Positions 13,788 to 15,355 of a DNA stretch of 15,355 nucleotides are shown here, one piece after another (position 1 is the first letter of the stretch; every line of letters begins with the position of its first letter). The position numbers and the translations under genes are program-made. Location of the stretch: positions 1 to 15,355 of the forward strand of contig JALXEI010000213.1 in the NCBI GenBank assembly GCA_027069645.1, written 5' to 3'. This DNA is from Hyphomicrobiales bacterium. Lineage in GTDB: Bacteria; Pseudomonadota; Alphaproteobacteria; Rhizobiales; JAKIUO01. The notes beneath the pieces were generated by a model that was given only the letters and a program-made list of their open reading frames with translations, was not told the origin of the DNA and ran no database searches.

Positions 13788-14807
13788 ATGAAGACAGGTA
13801 AACTGATTGTAGCTGCAGCCGCATTGCTCGGATTGTCTGCCACTGCAGCCAGCGCAGCAACCACACTGGAAGCTGTCAAAGCCAAAGGCCATATACAATG
13901 CGGCGTGACAACCGGTCTTGCCGGTTTCTCGGCTCCCGATGACAAGGGCGTCTATTCGGGTATCGACGCAGATGTCTGCTATGCCGTTGCCGCCGCTGTA
14001 TTTGGCGACAGAAGCAAGGTCAAATTTACGCCATTGACCGCCAAGGAACGCTTCACAGCCCTTGCCTCGGGTGAAATTGACATTCTGTCACGCAACACCA
14101 CCCACACCCTGACCCGCGATGCCTCGCTCGGTCTCAACTTCACCTATTACAACTATATTGACGGTCAGGGCTTCATGGTCAAAAAAGATCTCGGCGTCAA
14201 AAGCGTGAAGGAACTTGACGGCGCGAAAATCTGCATCCAGGCCGGAACCACCACCGAACTTAACCTTGCCGACTATTTCCGCACCCACGGCATGAAATTC
14301 CAGCCGGTTGTCTATGATACCTCCATCCAGACCCGCGAAGGTTTCGACAAGGGGTCCTGCGACGTGCTGACATCGGACAAATCCCAGCTTGCGGCCCTTC
14401 GTACCGAGTTGAAAGACCCCAAAGGCGCGGTTATTCTGCCCGAAACGATTTCCAAGGAGCCCCTTGGTCCGGTTGTTCGCCAGGGCGATGACCAGTGGTT
14501 CAACATCGTGAAATGGGTACTTTACGGCCTGATCAATGCCGATGAACTCGGGGTCAGCTCCAAAAATATCGACGATCTGAAAAAGAGCAGCACCAATCCC
14601 AATGTCAAACGTTTGATTGGGACCGAGGGTGACATGGGCGCCAAGCTCGGTCTGTCCAAAGACTGGCTCTACAACGCCATCAAACAGGTCGGCAACTATG
14701 ACGAAATGTATCAGCGCAATATCACACCGCTTGGTCTGACCCGAGACGGCAGTGTCAATGCCCTGTGGACCAAAGGCGGTGTTCTTTACGCCCCGCCCGT
14801 GCGCTAG
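13788..14807 (+). CDS. aapJ: General L-amino-acid ABC transporter, periplasmic binding protein AapJ
   Basis: AapJ/BztA-type proteins capture a broad range of L-amino acids (notably Glu, Gln, Asp, Asn) in the periplasm and deliver them to the AapQM permease driven by AapP. The 339-residue product is normal in length, with a signal peptide ending in TAASAA (about residues 1-24). The mature part begins TLEAVKAKGHIQCGVTTGLAGFS, then has SGIDADVCYAVAAAVFGD, VKFTPLTAKERFTALASGEIDILSRNTT, the hinge region KICIQAGTTTELNLADYF and LPETISKEPLGPVVRQGDDQW, all familiar for this subfamily. GGAG at 13778-13781 sits 6 bases from the ATG. The permease gene aapQ begins 119 bases downstream after a strong stem-loop. 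The gene is separate in function from the upstream protease cassette. Confidence 0.95.
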   Translation: MKTGKLIVAAAALLGLSATAASAATTLEAVKAKGHIQCGVTTGLAGFSAPDDKGVYSGIDADVCYAVAAAVFGDRSKVKFTPLTAKERFTALASGEIDILSRNTTHTLTRDASLGLNFTYYNYIDGQGFMVKKDLGVKSVKELDGAKICIQAGTTTELNLADYFRTHGMKFQPVVYDTSIQTREGFDKGSCDVLTSDKSQLAALRTELKDPKGAVILPETISKEPLGPVVRQGDDQWFNIVKWVLYGLINADELGVSSKNIDDLKKSSTNPNVKRLIGTEGDMGAKLGLSKDWLYNAIKQVGNYDEMYQRNITPLGLTRDGSVNALWTKGGVLYAPPVR

Positions 14808-14845
14808 CATGGCCGACGATTTTCAATCGTCCTGATGAATGAAAC

Positions 14846-14883
14846 GGGGACCGGCCGATAAAAAACAACAAGGGCCGGTCCCC
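14846..14883 (+). other. Strong intercistronic stem-loop between aapJ and aapQ
   Basis: GGGGACCGGCC (14846-14856) and GGCCGGTCCCC (14873-14883) form a perfect 11-bp stem around a 16-base A-rich loop. It is followed by CCCTCTC, not a T-run, so it is not a classical terminator. Such hairpins between binding-protein and permease genes commonly protect the 3' end of the binding-protein mRNA and reduce downstream expression, which would give the usual excess of AapJ over AapQ. That role is inferred. Confidence 0.75.
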
Positions 14884-14926
14884 CCCTCTCAATCGCAATA
14901 ATAATCGCAAGAACCGGGAACTGTTT

Positions 14927-15355
14927 ATGTCCGGCACCCGAAATTCCGTACCGTGGCACCGTAATCCGGCCATCAGAGGCATGATTGCCCAGGCCATACT
15001 CGTCGCTCTTGTTGCCTGGGGCCTTTATGTCATTTATGGCAACACCATCAAAAACCTTGAAGCGCGCGGCATTCAGACCGGCTTTGGCTTTCTCAACGAA
15101 GTGGCGCCCTTTGGCGTCGCCTTCTCCCCCTTCATCGACTTTACGCTTGGACAAAGCACCTATCTGACCATTTTTCTTGTAGGCATCCAGAATACCATTC
15201 TTGTCAGTATTCTGGGCGTGATTACCGCCACCTTTCTGGGTTTTATTATCGGCGTCATGCGCCTTTCTCCCAACTGGTTTGTTTCAAAATTCGCCAGCCT
15301 CTATATCGAGATATTTCGCACTATTCCCTTTCTGCTGATGCTCCTCCTATGGGAT
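14927..15355 (+). CDS. aapQ: General L-amino-acid ABC transporter permease AapQ, N-terminal part
   Basis: The frame is open from the ATG at 14927 to the window edge (143 codons) with no stop, so the gene is cut by the window. AapQ is an inner-membrane permease subunit that pairs with AapM to import amino acids bound by AapJ. The start region has a first membrane segment (about residues 20-38, IAQAILVALVAWGLYVIYG), a periplasmic stretch with RGIQTGFGFLNEVAPFGVAFSPF and a second hydrophobic region TYLTIFLVGIQNTILVSILG, continuing into the permease domain ending at EIFRTIPFLLMLLL. The long first periplasmic loop with TGFGFL is typical of AapQ rather than of shorter His/Glu permeases. CGGGAA at 14915-14920 precedes the start. 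The conserved EAA loop that contacts the ATPase lies beyond the window. Confidence 0.92.
   Translation, partial: MSGTRNSVPWHRNPAIRGMIAQAILVALVAWGLYVIYGNTIKNLEARGIQTGFGFLNEVAPFGVAFSPFIDFTLGQSTYLTIFLVGIQNTILVSILGVITATFLGFIIGVMRLSPNWFVSKFASLYIEIFRTIPFLLMLLLWD

Overview
The window looks like a chromosomal segment of an alphaproteobacterium. The evidence is the hrcA-grpE pair, an AapJ/AapQ-type general amino-acid ABC transporter, short AAKCG-type lytic transglycosylases with the AIWxLET and GAWAGELGQTQF motifs typical of that class, and the moderately high GC. A finer assignment is not supported. Apart from one small gene (4087-4293) and the large CHAT gene (6650-10552), all genes are on the + strand.

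Layout. Positions 1-1911 hold the heat-shock genes hrcA (repressor) and grpE (DnaK nucleotide-exchange factor), with a possible heat-shock promoter over the hrcA stop codon. Positions 2002-3964 hold a small conserved protein of unknown function and a cytoplasmic member of the gamma-glutamyltransferase superfamily with an unusual substrate-binding motif. At 4087-4293 (-) is a small DUF2892-type membrane protein. Positions 4520-6273 carry two tandem paralogous exported lytic murein transglycosylases. Positions 6274-6649 are gene-free and contain two inverted-repeat remnants of the dispersed, imperfectly palindromic type common in Proteobacteria. At 13788-15355 the window ends in aapJ (amino-acid binding protein) and the start of aapQ (permease), separated by a strong 11-bp stem-loop.

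The most interesting part is 6650-13574, a divergent four-gene cassette. On the - strand is a 1300-residue exported TPR-CHAT protein, a caspase-like protease with an intact His/Cys dyad. On the + strand, from the other side of a 263-bp shared regulatory region, run an ECF sigma factor, a single-pass membrane protein that is probably its zinc-less anti-sigma factor, and an exported subtilisin-like (S8) serine protease with an intact catalytic tetrad. The last three are packed with almost no spacing. The predicted topology places sigma factor and anti-sigma head in the cytoplasm, and the anti-sigma tail, the subtilase and the TPR-CHAT protease in the periplasm or outside. This suggests an envelope signalling system in which two different exported proteases are tied to one transcriptional switch. 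The anti-sigma tail also appears to share the secondary-structure order of the subtilase propeptide region, so tail and protease may interact. All functional links are inferred from gene order and motifs.

No tRNA, rRNA, CRISPR array, insertion sequence or phage gene was recognised.
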